NCBI GenBank assembly: GCA_016706275.1
Contig: JADJJY010000002.1
Coordinates: forward strand, 41,001-105,000
DNA from: Chloracidobacterium sp.
Lineage (GTDB): Bacteria > Acidobacteriota > Blastocatellia > Pyrinomonadales > Pyrinomonadaceae
DNA: 64,000 nt
Direction: 5' to 3'
This document shows positions 40,955 through 50,418 of this stretch, one piece after another; within the stretch, counting starts at the first letter, position 1; every line of letters starts with the position of its first letter. The translations under genes and the position numbers were made by a program. The notes under the pieces are model-generated. The model searched no databases. It was not told where the DNA came from and saw only the letters and a program-made list of their open reading frames with translations.

Positions 40955-42208
40955 ATGGACAAATTCACCGAAACGCCTGAGGCGTCAAACAGCGGCCGAA
41001 CCGTGTCAACATATCCTGTCATCATAATTGCGGCCTCGCTGGCCGCGATCGTTGCGACGTATTTTCTCGCAAATTCATCGATCGGTGTTGAGTCAAAAAC
41101 GCGTGGATTTTCGGCGATCATCGGCTTTTTTCTGGCGGTCTGTGCTCTTTTCTATTTCTGGCAAAAACGGGCTAAGCATGGTGCGGTCGTTTCCGGTGAT
41201 GGATTTACGGCGGATCTCGACCGACGCCTAGAAGCACTAGACGAGGCAAACGAATTTTTTACCGGTGCACTTGGACCTGCCGATACTTTCCGGTTGGTAG
41301 CAAACCGTATCAAAGGTGTGGTCGAATACCGCTCGATCGCGCTATTGCTGCTTGACCAGTCGCGGTCCCATTTTGTTATATCCGAGGTTGAGGGTATCGG
41401 CGTCTCTGATCAAAAAGGAAAGGTAACCGGCTTTGACGCCGGCATCGCCGGACGCTGCTATTACAGCCATATCGTCGAGTGCTCCCGCGAAGAGTTTTCC
41501 CGCGGCGACGTTGCGTTGCCGAGCATTGCAATACCTCTGATCCGTGAGGCGGCAGTCTTTGGCGTTTTGCGGCTCAACTTTGATCCTAAATTTGATCTCG
41601 AAAATGTCGATCCGTCGGTGTTCGAATCGATAGGCACACGGGTCGCTCCGCTGATACTCAGCTCGGTTGCTCTCGCACAGAGTCAGCAAAATGCTTTGAC
41701 CGACGCGACGACCGACCTGCCGAATGAGCGTGCGTTTTATCTGATCGTTGAGAATCAGATCGCCGAAGCATCGAGAAATCGCGAGGCACGTCCGCTGACC
41801 ATACTCGTTATGGACATAAAAGGCTTTGATGAGATCAACAAAAAATTTGGCCATGCGGCAGGCGACGGAGCTCTTAATTTTGTTGCCCACACCATCAAGG
41901 ACAATCTGCGGCAGATGGATTTCTTTGCCCGCTCACAAGATGACGAATTTTTCGCTGTGCTGCCGACCGCCTCAAAAGAAATGTCATCCGAGGTGATCGC
42001 TCGCATTCACACCGGATTTTTTGGCCGTAAGCTAAAGCTTTCTGAAACGGACTCGGTCGAGGTCGAGATGAATTTTGGCTGGGCTGCCTATGGCGAGGAC
42101 GGCGAAACGGTCGATACGCTCCTAAACATTGCACGCATCAGAAAAGATCAGGCGAAATATTCCGACCCGAGCAAGGTGCTCTGGTTTCCAAAAGAACTCG
42201 TAAATTAA
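40955..42208 (+). CDS. membrane GAF protein with degenerate GGDEF domain
   Basis: 417 residues from the ATG at 40955; an upstream in-frame TTG at 40898 is less likely. Two membrane helices (about 22-42 and 50-69), a GAF domain (about 90-245) and a GGDEF-like domain (about 255-405) with DATTDLPNERAFYLIVENQI and LVMDIKGFDEINKKFGHAAG. At the catalytic loop the sequence is RSQDDEFFAVL: GGDEF has become QDDEF. The lost glycines argue against cyclic-di-GMP synthesis; it may bind a nucleotide or act as a sensor. No ribosome binding site is evident. Confidence 0.85.
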   Translation: MDKFTETPEASNSGRTVSTYPVIIIAASLAAIVATYFLANSSIGVESKTRGFSAIIGFFLAVCALFYFWQKRAKHGAVVSGDGFTADLDRRLEALDEANEFFTGALGPADTFRLVANRIKGVVEYRSIALLLLDQSRSHFVISEVEGIGVSDQKGKVTGFDAGIAGRCYYSHIVECSREEFSRGDVALPSIAIPLIREAAVFGVLRLNFDPKFDLENVDPSVFESIGTRVAPLILSSVALAQSQQNALTDATTDLPNERAFYLIVENQIAEASRNREARPLTILVMDIKGFDEINKKFGHAAGDGALNFVAHTIKDNLRQMDFFARSQDDEFFAVLPTASKEMSSEVIARIHTGFFGRKLKLSETDSVEVEMNFGWAAYGEDGETVDTLLNIARIRKDQAKYSDPSKVLWFPKELVN

Positions 42209-42232
42209 CCGCAGACGTTGTATATTTTGGCA

Positions 42233-43636
42233 ATGGCCAAGATAACGTTTTACGGCGGTGTCGGCACGGTAACCGGCTCAAAATATCTACTCGAACATAA
42301 CGGCAAAAAGATACTTGTCGATTGCGGATTGTTTCAGGGCTTAAAAGAGCTGCGTGAACGTAATTGGCAAGATCCGCCATTCATCGCGTCTGAGATCGAC
42401 GCGGTGATAATCACGCATGCCCATATTGACCACACCGGATGGCTACCGCGGCTCGTAAAGCTTGGCTTTAAGGGCCAGGTCACAACCTCGCGTGCGACGG
42501 GCGATCTGTTAAGGATATTGCTGCCCGATTCTGCCCGTCTGCAGGAAGAAGAGGCTGATTACCGCAACCGCCACGACCTGACGAGCCATACGCCTGCATT
42601 GCCGCTCTACGACGAGGACGATGCTCGTGCGGCGTTGCAGTTACTCCGGCCGGTGCCAAACGACGGCCAGCCGTATGAGATTTGCGAAGGCGTGACCGCG
42701 AGCTTTATGGTCGCGGGCCATATTATGGGTGCGAGCCTTGTGCTCGTGGAGATGGCAAATGCCCGGGAGGACGGTTCATCAATAAAGTTTCTTTTCTCTG
42801 GCGATCTGGGCCATTACGAACAGGCGATCGTCAATGATCCGGCAACGCCGCCGGATTGCGATTATCTGATGTGCGAATCGACATATGGCAACCGTTTGCA
42901 TGGCGAGATCGATTCGGAAACGCAGATGGCGAACATAATCAATGATGCCGCCAAACGAAACGCACCGATACTGATCCCAGCGTTTGCCGTTGGCCGGACA
43001 CAGGAAGTGCTGTATATGATCCGCGAGCTCGAGGAGCAAAAACGCATTCCGATCTTGCCCGTGGTTGTTGATTCGCCAATGGCCTCACAAGCAACGCAGG
43101 TCTATAACCGCTGGCACGAAGAGCATGATCGCGAATACGCTTCGATACTCGCAAACAAGCGGCACCCTTTGCGGACAGCGTCGATGTCAACGGCGTCGAG
43201 CCGCGAAGAGTCAAAACATCTGAACGAGCTGAAAGGAGCGAGGATAATTATTTCTGCTTCGGGGATGTTGAGCGGCGGACGCGTGCTTCATCATGCGATG
43301 CGACTGCTCCCAAATGAGAATGCGACACTCGTATTTGTCGGCTACCAAGCCGCCGGAACGATCGGACGCCGCATACAAGACGGCGAAAGCGAGGTCCGCA
43401 TAATGAAGCATTGGATACCGGTAAAATGCCACATCGCGAAGGTCGATGGCTTTTCCGCCCACGCCGACTGGAAAGCCGTGATTAAATGGCTAAACGGGCT
43501 GCGGTCGACGCCAAAAACGGTCTTTACAACGCACGGCGAACCCGATGCCGCCGAGGCTATGGCTGAGCATATTCGTGACGAATTCGGCTGGAACGTCGTA
43601 GTGCCGCAGTACGAGCAGACGATCGAACTTATTTAG
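42233..43636 (+). CDS. metallo-beta-lactamase/beta-CASP family hydrolase
   Basis: 467 residues from the ATG at 42233. The zinc motif is THAHIDHTGW (H62, H64, D66, H67); LFSGDLGHYEQ and CESTYGNRLH continue the fold, and PAFAVGRTQEVLYMI, SASGMLSGGRVLHH and VDGFSAHAD are motifs A-C of the beta-CASP domain used by CPSF-type and archaeal RNA nucleases. These proteins cut or trim RNA; bacterial members of this group are less studied than RNase J. It starts 24 bases after the GAF-GGDEF gene. Confidence 0.92.
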   Translation: MAKITFYGGVGTVTGSKYLLEHNGKKILVDCGLFQGLKELRERNWQDPPFIASEIDAVIITHAHIDHTGWLPRLVKLGFKGQVTTSRATGDLLRILLPDSARLQEEEADYRNRHDLTSHTPALPLYDEDDARAALQLLRPVPNDGQPYEICEGVTASFMVAGHIMGASLVLVEMANAREDGSSIKFLFSGDLGHYEQAIVNDPATPPDCDYLMCESTYGNRLHGEIDSETQMANIINDAAKRNAPILIPAFAVGRTQEVLYMIRELEEQKRIPILPVVVDSPMASQATQVYNRWHEEHDREYASILANKRHPLRTASMSTASSREESKHLNELKGARIIISASGMLSGGRVLHHAMRLLPNENATLVFVGYQAAGTIGRRIQDGESEVRIMKHWIPVKCHIAKVDGFSAHADWKAVIKWLNGLRSTPKTVFTTHGEPDAAEAMAEHIRDEFGWNVVVPQYEQTIELI

Positions 43637-43655
43637 TTCGAATCGATAAAAGTAT

Positions 43656-44135
43656 ATGAAAAATAGTATTGGAATATTATTACTCGCACTGTTACTGCCT
43701 GTTTCGAACGCAGCTCAAGAAAAGAGATTTGAATTTAAGGATCTTGCCGGAATGGCGGGATGTTGGACGAGCGCGAAAAATACAAAAGAAACCACGCAAT
43801 CCGAGGTCTGGACAAAGCCGAGCGGCGGAACTCTGTTCGGAATCGGCCAAACTGTTTTTCGGTCTAAAACAACGGGCTATGAGTTTATGAGGATCGAGCA
43901 GCGCGATGACGGTATTTACTTTGTATCGCGGCCAAAAGAAAATCCGGCTGACACCTCGTTCAAATTGATCAGCTCAGATGGCGGCTGGTTCGTGTTCGAG
44001 AATAAGGCTCACGATTTTCCGCAAAGAGTGATCTATTCTTTTACTGCGACGAAAATGACCGGACGTATCGAGGGGACGATGGACGGCAGATCCGCTGGCA
44101 TTGACTTTCCAATGGTACGCACTAAATGCCCGTGA
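43656..44135 (+). CDS. secreted DUF6265-like protein
   Basis: 159 residues with a signal peptide (MKNSIGILLLALLLPVSNA). The mature protein has the pattern LAGMAGCWTS, QSEVWTKPSGGTLFGIGQTV, FVFENKAHDFPQRVIYSF typical of DUF6265, a small beta-barrel-like family of unknown function. It begins 19 bases after the beta-CASP gene, so it may share its transcript. The next gene is convergent and 8 bases away. Confidence 0.82.
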   Translation: MKNSIGILLLALLLPVSNAAQEKRFEFKDLAGMAGCWTSAKNTKETTQSEVWTKPSGGTLFGIGQTVFRSKTTGYEFMRIEQRDDGIYFVSRPKENPADTSFKLISSDGGWFVFENKAHDFPQRVIYSFTATKMTGRIEGTMDGRSAGIDFPMVRTKCP

Positions 44136-44143
44136 ACTTGAAA

Positions 44144-45409
44144 TTACTCGTAACGCAGGCACTCGATAGGGTCGAGTTTTGATGCTTTGCGGGCAGGCAG
44201 GACGCCGAATACGAGGCCGACGCCGATCGAGGTACCTAGGCCGGCGATCACTGCCCAGGGCGGAACCTGCGCAGGGATGCTCGGTACGAACAGCATGATC
44301 AGATTGCTGATGCCGATGGCGACAAACACGCCGATTATCCCGCCAAAAAATGTAAGCGTCATCGCTTCGAGCAGAAACTGCAGGACGATGGCGTTTTTTG
44401 TTGCCCCGATGGCTTTGCGAATGCCGATCTCTTTTGTGCGTTCGGTGACGGAGACGAGCATGATATTCATCACGCCGATGCCACCGACCAGCAGCCCGAG
44501 GCAAGAGATCGCGATGGCCGCGATCCCAACTCCGCCGATAATACCGTCAAATTGAGCAATAAAATTATCGGCGGTTTTTACGTCAAAATTGTTTGGTTCG
44601 CCAAACTGGACACCGCGGCGTTGACGCAAAATACCTTCGACCTCTTGAACAGCCTCGGTGATGCGGCCCTGTTTGGCCTGAATGATGTGGACGGTCTCTT
44701 CGCGTTCAGGGGCGACCTTGCGAGCGGTTCGATAAGGCATAAATACTTTGCGATCCTCTTCGTTTTCGCCAAAGAATCCGGCCTTACGTTTTTCGATGAC
44801 CCCAATGATCTCCCAAGTCGTTCCGTTCATACGGACCAATTTGCCGACGACGTCGTCCTCATGCCCTTCGAACAGAGCTTCGACGCAATTGACGCCGACG
44901 ACGAGAACGTTGCGGCGTTGATAATTGTCAGCGTCGGTGATAAATCTGCCCTGTTTAATGACGATATTTGTCATCGGGGCGTAGTTTGGATTTACTCCGT
45001 CGGTCAACGCCCAGCGATAATTTTTGCCTTCATAGACGAGGTTATCGTCGAAACCGCCGTTGAACGAACCGATATTTGGTGCGCGAGTCGAAATGTCTTC
45101 GATCGCTGTCGATTGTGCCAAAAGAGCGGTCGTGTCGTCGTCGGTCAAAGGCTTGCGATTGCGTTCGTCGCGGCTGCGCGGGCCAAAGCCGGTCGAGAGG
45201 TGATAGGCATAAATATTATTGGTGCCGTATTCCTCAACGATCGAAACGATCGAATTGCGCATACCGGTGAGGATCGATGCGACCACGATGGCCGTAATAA
45301 CGCCGACGACGATACCGAGGATCGTCAAAAACGAACGGAACTTATGCGAACGGATCGAGTCCATCGACATTTTTAGTACTTCGTATGGCAGAGATGTCGT
45401 AAATCGCAT
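44144..45409 (-). CDS. MacB-type ABC transporter permease (1)
   Basis: 421 residues. One N-terminal membrane helix (FRSFLTILGIVVGVITAIVV), a large periplasmic domain of about 230 residues (MacB_PCD) and three C-terminal helices (FtsX domain) with the cytoplasmic segment SVTERTKEIGIRKAIGATK. These MacB/FtsX superfamily permeases couple ATP use to motion outside the membrane, without moving substrate through it. It starts 7 bases after the similar gene at 45417. No ATPase gene is adjacent, so its ATPase must be encoded elsewhere. Confidence 0.9.
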   Translation of the reverse strand: MRFTTSLPYEVLKMSMDSIRSHKFRSFLTILGIVVGVITAIVVASILTGMRNSIVSIVEEYGTNNIYAYHLSTGFGPRSRDERNRKPLTDDDTTALLAQSTAIEDISTRAPNIGSFNGGFDDNLVYEGKNYRWALTDGVNPNYAPMTNIVIKQGRFITDADNYQRRNVLVVGVNCVEALFEGHEDDVVGKLVRMNGTTWEIIGVIEKRKAGFFGENEEDRKVFMPYRTARKVAPEREETVHIIQAKQGRITEAVQEVEGILRQRRGVQFGEPNNFDVKTADNFIAQFDGIIGGVGIAAIAISCLGLLVGGIGVMNIMLVSVTERTKEIGIRKAIGATKNAIVLQFLLEAMTLTFFGGIIGVFVAIGISNLIMLFVPSIPAQVPPWAVIAGLGTSIGVGLVFGVLPARKASKLDPIECLRYE

Positions 45410-45416
45410 AAAAACC

Positions 45417-46661
45417 TTAGCTTTGCGTCAGTGCCACGATAGGATCGAGCCGTGCCGCTTTCCATGCCGGATATAGTCCGGCTATGACGCCTATCGAACT
45501 TGAGACTGTTACTGACAAGATCACGTAACCGATGGTGATCGTCATCGTCATTTCGGCGAGCACAGTTATCAACTGTGTGACGCCGACAGCCAACACGAGG
45601 CCGATGATGCCGCCTATCACACAGAGCAGCGACGATTCGATGAGAAACTGTAACAAGATCTGTTTTTTTGTGGCGCCGAGAGCTTTTCTCAGGCCAACTT
45701 CGAATGTGCGTTCGGTCACCGAGACGAGCATGATGTTCATCACGACAATGCCGCCGACGATGAGGATGATCATTGTGATCGGCACGACGACCGCCGCGAT
45801 CGCGCCTGTAATTTGATCCATTTGCGAGCCAAATTCGTCGGTGTTGACGATACTAAATGTTTCCTCTGCGCTGCCGATCAATTGACGGTGGTTTCGCAGA
45901 TGGAAGCGTGCCTCGTCGATCACCTCCGGAAAGCTTTCCTTATCTTCAGCTTTGCCATGGATCTGAATTCCGCCCGTCCTCGAAAAGATCTGATTGTGAA
46001 GCGTGATCGGGACGTACACGAGGCGATCCATCGACTGGCCAAAAAACGATCCCCGCTTTGCTTCGACGCCGATGACCTGTAGCGGAATACCGCGGATCTT
46101 TAGCAACTTACCGACCGGCGAACCGTTCGGGAAAAACTTGTCTTTCACATCGGTGCCGATGACGCAGACCTGGGCGGATCGAGTGACCTCATCGGCGGTA
46201 AAGAAACGCCCGTCCTCGAGACTTTTATCGGTCATCTCGTACATGTTGTCCGTCGAACCAGAGATCTGGACCGACGGCATCTCGATCCCGTCTTGCGTGA
46301 TATCGGCGTTAGCACCGATCTCGGCCCCGACATACATACACGATTTGCAGTTTGCTTTGACGTATTGATATTCCGCCCACGTCACGTCTTTATTGAGCCG
46401 GTTTTTGCGTTCAAATTCCTCGTCGGACATTCGCCCGGTCGACGCCATCCGCGTGATCATAAAATGGTTTGACCCGAGTATCTTGCCCACTTTATCGACA
46501 ACGTATGTTTTTAATCCGCTTATCGACGCTCCCACAACAACAACCGCAGCGACGCCGATGATGATGCCGATGAGCGTCAGAAAAGCGCGGAGTTTGTGTT
46601 CGAGGATCGATTTGACGGCGATCCAAAATGCATCAAGATAAAATGAATAAACTTCGCGCAT
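45417..46661 (-). CDS. MacB-type ABC transporter permease (2)
   Basis: 414 residues from the ATG at 46661 (MREVYSFYLDAFWIAVKSIL); the longer frame to 46901 would run into the sucD promoter region and adds no family sequence. Layout as in the neighbouring permease: a first helix (FLTLIGIIIGVAAVVVV), a periplasmic domain with CKSC at about residue 105, and three C-terminal helices with SVTERTFEVGLRKALGATK. The two are clearly related but diverged, so they probably work as a heterodimer with a shared ATPase. Confidence 0.9.
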   Translation of the reverse strand: MREVYSFYLDAFWIAVKSILEHKLRAFLTLIGIIIGVAAVVVVGASISGLKTYVVDKVGKILGSNHFMITRMASTGRMSDEEFERKNRLNKDVTWAEYQYVKANCKSCMYVGAEIGANADITQDGIEMPSVQISGSTDNMYEMTDKSLEDGRFFTADEVTRSAQVCVIGTDVKDKFFPNGSPVGKLLKIRGIPLQVIGVEAKRGSFFGQSMDRLVYVPITLHNQIFSRTGGIQIHGKAEDKESFPEVIDEARFHLRNHRQLIGSAEETFSIVNTDEFGSQMDQITGAIAAVVVPITMIILIVGGIVVMNIMLVSVTERTFEVGLRKALGATKKQILLQFLIESSLLCVIGGIIGLVLAVGVTQLITVLAEMTMTITIGYVILSVTVSSSIGVIAGLYPAWKAARLDPIVALTQS

Positions 46662-46836
46662 AGCTGAGGGGCTTTGAGTGTGCTTTTCATCGCACGCTGA
46701 ATATTGAACTAATTTGCAAACGTAATAACTCGCAAAATAGTTCGGAAAAAAAAGTTGAGGGTGGCCAATTGTGTGGCCATAAGTGCGGCGTGTTATACTT
46801 TTGCTTCGCTTTTTACAGCAAATCAGGAGAAAACAC

Positions 46837-47706
46837 TTGAGCGTTTTAGTAGATAAAAATACGCGTCTGATCGTCCAGGGCATCACCGGAAAAGAAGGCA
46901 CATTTCACATGCTGGCGATGCGCGAATACGGCACAAATGTCGTTGGGGGCGTCACTCCGGGCAAGGGCGGATCCACGCACGAAGGCGTTGCGGTCTTTAA
47001 CACGGTCGCGGATGCGGTCAAAGAAACGGGCGCGAATGCATCGGTCATCTATGTGCCGCCGGCATTTGCCGCAGACGCCATAATGGAAGCCGCTGACGCC
47101 GGAATTCCACTCGTCGTCTGCATCACCGAGGGCATTCCCGTCGCGGATATGGTCAAGGCAAACGAATATCTTTCGACCCGCAACACCCGCATGATCGGCC
47201 CGAATTGCCCAGGCATCATCTCGCCCGGCAAATGCAAGATCGGCATCATGCCCGGCCATATACATATGGAAGGCCGGATTGGCGTTGTTTCGCGTTCGGG
47301 CACGCTAACGTATGAGGCTGTCGGACAATTGACGGCTCTCGGCCTCGGCCAGTCGACCGCCATCGGTATCGGCGGTGATCCGATCATCGGAACGAATCAC
47401 ACCGACGCTCTGCGTCTCTTTCAAGAAGACGACGAAACAGACGCCATCGTTATGATCGGCGAGATCGGCGGAACGGCTGAGGAGGACGCGGCGGCCTATG
47501 CCAAAGACAACCTCACCAAACCGATCGTCGCATTTATCGCTGGCCAAACCGCACCTCCGGGACGTCGCATGGGCCACGCCGGCGCGATCATATCAGGCGG
47601 CAAAGGGACTGCGGCGGAGAAAATGGCCGCGTTGACAGCAGCGGGAATCCGCGTTGTTCAGTCACCCGCGGATATTGGTGTAGCCGTACAAGAAAGTTTG
47701 AAATAG
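46837..47706 (+). CDS. sucD: succinyl-CoA synthetase alpha subunit
   Basis: 289 residues from TTG at 46837, which follows AGGAG at 7 bases; an upstream frame to 46783 lacks a site. LIVQGITGKEGTFHMLAMRE opens as in SucD, and the phosphorylated histidine is H247 in RMGHAGAIISGGKGTA. It forms succinate and ATP/GTP from succinyl-CoA in the citric acid cycle with SucC. sucC is not beside it, which is unusual because sucC-sucD is the common order. Confidence 0.95.
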   Translation: MSVLVDKNTRLIVQGITGKEGTFHMLAMREYGTNVVGGVTPGKGGSTHEGVAVFNTVADAVKETGANASVIYVPPAFAADAIMEAADAGIPLVVCITEGIPVADMVKANEYLSTRNTRMIGPNCPGIISPGKCKIGIMPGHIHMEGRIGVVSRSGTLTYEAVGQLTALGLGQSTAIGIGGDPIIGTNHTDALRLFQEDDETDAIVMIGEIGGTAEEDAAAYAKDNLTKPIVAFIAGQTAPPGRRMGHAGAIISGGKGTAAEKMAALTAAGIRVVQSPADIGVAVQESLK

Positions 47707-47747
47707 ATAGCCACAAAAGGCACAAATAACACGAAAAAAAAATAATA

Positions 47748-48164
47748 ATGAGCAATTTAACATTTGGAATCATCAAGCCCGACGCGGTTCGGGCGGGGAA
47801 TCATGGAAAGATCGTTGATCGTATCCTGGCAAACGGATTTACGATCCGCGGTATGAAACTGGTCCATCAGACGCGTAAGCAGGCTGAGGGATTTTACGCG
47901 GTTCACGCGGGCAAAGGATTTTTTGACGAGCTTACGGAATTTATGTCGAGCGGGCCTTGTGTCGTGCTGGCGCTTGAGAAAAAGGATGCTGTTCCGGCTT
48001 GGCGCGAGCTGATGGGAGCGACAAATCCGGCTGAGGCTGCTGACGGTACGCTTCGTAAAGACTTTGCAACGTCGATCGGCGAAAACGCCGTACACGGTTC
48101 GGACTCGGACGACAACGCTACGATCGAGATCGCATATTTCTTTAGCAAACTTGAATTAGTTTAG
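47748..48164 (+). CDS. ndk: nucleoside diphosphate kinase
   Basis: 138 residues. It exchanges phosphate between nucleoside triphosphates and diphosphates. TFGIIKPDAVRAGNHGKI is the first landmark, and the phosphohistidine is H116 in ENAVHGSDS. It follows sucD, whose GTP or ATP product it can interconvert; the same order is common. The 41-base gap has no terminator, so the two may be cotranscribed. Confidence 0.96.
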   Translation: MSNLTFGIIKPDAVRAGNHGKIVDRILANGFTIRGMKLVHQTRKQAEGFYAVHAGKGFFDELTEFMSSGPCVVLALEKKDAVPAWRELMGATNPAEAADGTLRKDFATSIGENAVHGSDSDDNATIEIAYFFSKLELV

Positions 48165-48285
48165 AGTTTGCCGAGTTTTAGAAAGTTTCGGATAGTTATA
48201 GAAAGTTTGAGCGTTTCATTTTTGCATAACGACAGATTGAGGGTAAACTATCTGCAACTTCTGGAACTCAGGAACTTAAAACACT

Positions 48286-49209
48286 ATGAAAAAATGCCCG
48301 ACTTGCGATAAGACATACGAAGATTCGATGAAGTTCTGTCAGCTCGACGGAGCCACTTTGGTGGACGACGAACCGGCTTTTGACCCGTATGCGACGATAG
48401 TCTCGACACCGGCAAAGCCGATCGAGATACCGCCGATCGAGACAGAACCTGAGCCGGTGTTAGAAGTCGAGGCACATGTCGAAGAAGCTGCTGCTGAGGA
48501 GCCTGAGGTCCATCAGACGGTCGGGTCGATCGCTATCGCACCGCCGGATGAGGTTCTTGAGCTTCCGGACCAGGCGGATCCGTTAAAGACGATGTATGCG
48601 TCGGATACGGAGATGAAAGAGATCCTCGGTGATAGTGAACCTGTGGCTGAAGAGATCCCGTTACCCGAGCCGCCCGCATTTATAGCACCTGAACCGCCGC
48701 CGTCACCTTTTTCGATGGCAGAGGAACCTGCTCCTGAGCCGGTGACGTATGAGGAGCCCGCTCCGGCCGCACCGGTTTATGATGAACCGGCGACGATCAT
48801 CCAGCCGAGCGTAGACATCCCGTTTGCGGCTCCCGCTCCTGTTGCCGAATGGACACCTCCGCCCGCACCGGATGCGGCTTGGCAAAATCAACAGATCGGT
48901 TCGAACACGCCGTTTCAGCCGCCTCCCGCCGGCGTTGGCGGGCAGAACAAAACATTGCCGATAGTATCGCTAGTTTTGGGTATTATTTCGTTATGTTGCT
49001 ACATTTCTCCGATCACCGGCCTCGCGGCGCTGATAACCGGTTATCTTGGTATGAAAAATATCAAGAACGACCCGAATACATTCGGCGGAAAAGGCCTAGC
49101 AATGGCTGGGATGATATGTGGCGGTATTTTCTTTCTGCTGGGTATCGTTTACTGGATCTACATCATTTTTGTAATAGGTTTTGCCGCCATGAGCGGTGGT
49201 TTTAGATAG
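48286..49209 (+). CDS. zinc-ribbon, Pro-rich, DUF4190-like membrane protein
   Basis: 307 residues. The N-terminus MKKCPTCDKTYEDSMKFCQL is a zinc ribbon (C4, C7, C18 and possibly an Asp ligand, so incomplete). Residues about 40-220 are an acidic, Pro/Glu/Ala-rich linker (EEPAPEPVTYEEPAPA). Residues 228-300 hold two or three membrane helices with LGIISLCCYISPITGLAALI and GKGLAMAGMICGGIFF, the DUF4190 pattern. Topology would place the ribbon and linker in the cytoplasm. Function unknown. It precedes nuoI by 6 bases. Confidence 0.82.
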   Translation: MKKCPTCDKTYEDSMKFCQLDGATLVDDEPAFDPYATIVSTPAKPIEIPPIETEPEPVLEVEAHVEEAAAEEPEVHQTVGSIAIAPPDEVLELPDQADPLKTMYASDTEMKEILGDSEPVAEEIPLPEPPAFIAPEPPPSPFSMAEEPAPEPVTYEEPAPAAPVYDEPATIIQPSVDIPFAAPAPVAEWTPPPAPDAAWQNQQIGSNTPFQPPPAGVGGQNKTLPIVSLVLGIISLCCYISPITGLAALITGYLGMKNIKNDPNTFGGKGLAMAGMICGGIFFLLGIVYWIYIIFVIGFAAMSGGFR

Positions 49210-49215
49210 GAATTT

Positions 49216-49767
49216 ATGTCAGTCGTAGCCGACGTAATTGAATCAACGGTCGCCATTCTCAAGGGGATGAAGCGTACGCTTTCCGAGATACCGCGGCATA
49301 ATTGGACTGTGCAATATCCGGATGAACCGGTGACGGTGCAGCCGCGATATCGCGGCCAGCATCTGCTGCACGTAGACGAAGCGGGCAAAGAAAAATGCGT
49401 CGCGTGTTATCTCTGTGCAGCGGCGTGTCCATCAGATTGTATTTACATCGAGGCCGAAGATGATGCCCGTCCGTACGCCGAACGCGTCGGCCGCGACGAG
49501 CGTTACGCTAAGGTCTATAACATTGATTACGGCCGCTGTATCTTTTGCGGATTCTGCGTCGAGGCTTGTCCAAAAGACGCTATCACCCACGGATACAATT
49601 TCGAACTTTCCGTTTATAACCGCGCCGATCTGCTTAAAACAAAAGACGACCTGCTCATCACAAAACAGGTTCAGTCAAAGAATTACCGCGTCGCACTCTC
49701 CAGCGAGGATGTGGATTCGGAATTCAAAAAGATCAGGACCAAGGGCGGCGAAAAAACCGACAGATAG
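49216..49767 (+). CDS. nuoI: NADH-quinone oxidoreductase subunit I
   Basis: 183 residues with two 4Fe-4S motifs: CVACYLCAAACP (C61, C64, C67, C71) and CIFCGFCVEACP (C108, C111, C114, C118). HNWTVQYPDEPVTVQPRYRG is the usual NuoI N-terminal region. It passes electrons within the peripheral arm of complex I. The other nuo genes are not in the window; standing alone behind a zinc-ribbon gene is unusual. Confidence 0.94.
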   Translation: MSVVADVIESTVAILKGMKRTLSEIPRHNWTVQYPDEPVTVQPRYRGQHLLHVDEAGKEKCVACYLCAAACPSDCIYIEAEDDARPYAERVGRDERYAKVYNIDYGRCIFCGFCVEACPKDAITHGYNFELSVYNRADLLKTKDDLLITKQVQSKNYRVALSSEDVDSEFKKIRTKGGEKTDR

Positions 49768-49798
49768 GTTTCGAACTGCATTCTAGCTAATCATTGCC

Positions 49799-50413
49799 GT
49801 GGATTCATCTGAACTCCCGCCAACACAAAAAGGAAGACATCACGAATTACGTGGCCTCGGGCTTCGCCAATTTGCGGGGCTCAGGCGTGACGACGAGCGG
49901 CTTGATCCGTTTGAGCTTGCGCGTGTGGCCAAATTGTTCGTAGCACCTTTTGATCAGATCGAACCGCTGCTGACGGACGAGACAAAAAAACATTTGCTTG
50001 GGGATGGTAAAGAGATGTGGTCTGGTGGAGCCGCTTCGGTCACGCTTCCAAACGGACAAAAGCTCATCATCCTAAACCCGACCCACAGCCGCACAAGACA
50101 AAACGCGACCTTGATGGAAGAGGTCTGTCACCTGTTCCTCGGCCACAAACCGAGCCGTCTGGCTATCGAAAATAAAAACAAAGACGGCAAGGTCATCGCC
50201 CGCGATTATAATCACTCTATTGAGGAAGAAGCGTATTCGACCGGTGCCGCCGCACTCGTTCCCTTTACCGGACTTAGGAAAATGGTCAACGCTGGCAAGA
50301 CGGCGCAGGAGATCGCACGGCATTTTAATGTCAGCCGGGCTTTGGTAGAGTATAGGATCAAAGTTTCGCGGCTGTGGGACGCATACAAAGAGCAGATTTT
50401 TCAGGGCGAGTAG
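49799..50413 (+). CDS. ImmA/IrrE-like protein with changed HExxH
   Basis: 204 residues from GTG. The middle resembles ImmA/IrrE metallopeptidases: IILNPTHSRTRQNATLMEEV then CHLFLGHKPSRL, and EEEAYSTGAAALVPF is the second conserved block with the third-ligand Glu. The HExxH zinc motif reads EEVCH (107-111), so the first His is Glu. It may bind zinc differently or be inactive. The C-terminus (GKTAQEIARHFNVSRALVEY) is a helix-turn-helix-like segment. Relatives cleave repressors of stress or mobile-element genes. It ends 5 bases before the PP2C phosphatase gene. Confidence 0.8.
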   Translation: MDSSELPPTQKGRHHELRGLGLRQFAGLRRDDERLDPFELARVAKLFVAPFDQIEPLLTDETKKHLLGDGKEMWSGGAASVTLPNGQKLIILNPTHSRTRQNATLMEEVCHLFLGHKPSRLAIENKNKDGKVIARDYNHSIEEEAYSTGAAALVPFTGLRKMVNAGKTAQEIARHFNVSRALVEYRIKVSRLWDAYKEQIFQGE

Positions 50414-50418
50414 CAAAG

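Noticed and set aside
44552..45376. Rightward 274-residue frame opposite the MacB-type permease
   Set aside because: Antisense to a conserved permease domain; no start signal and no recognisable domain.
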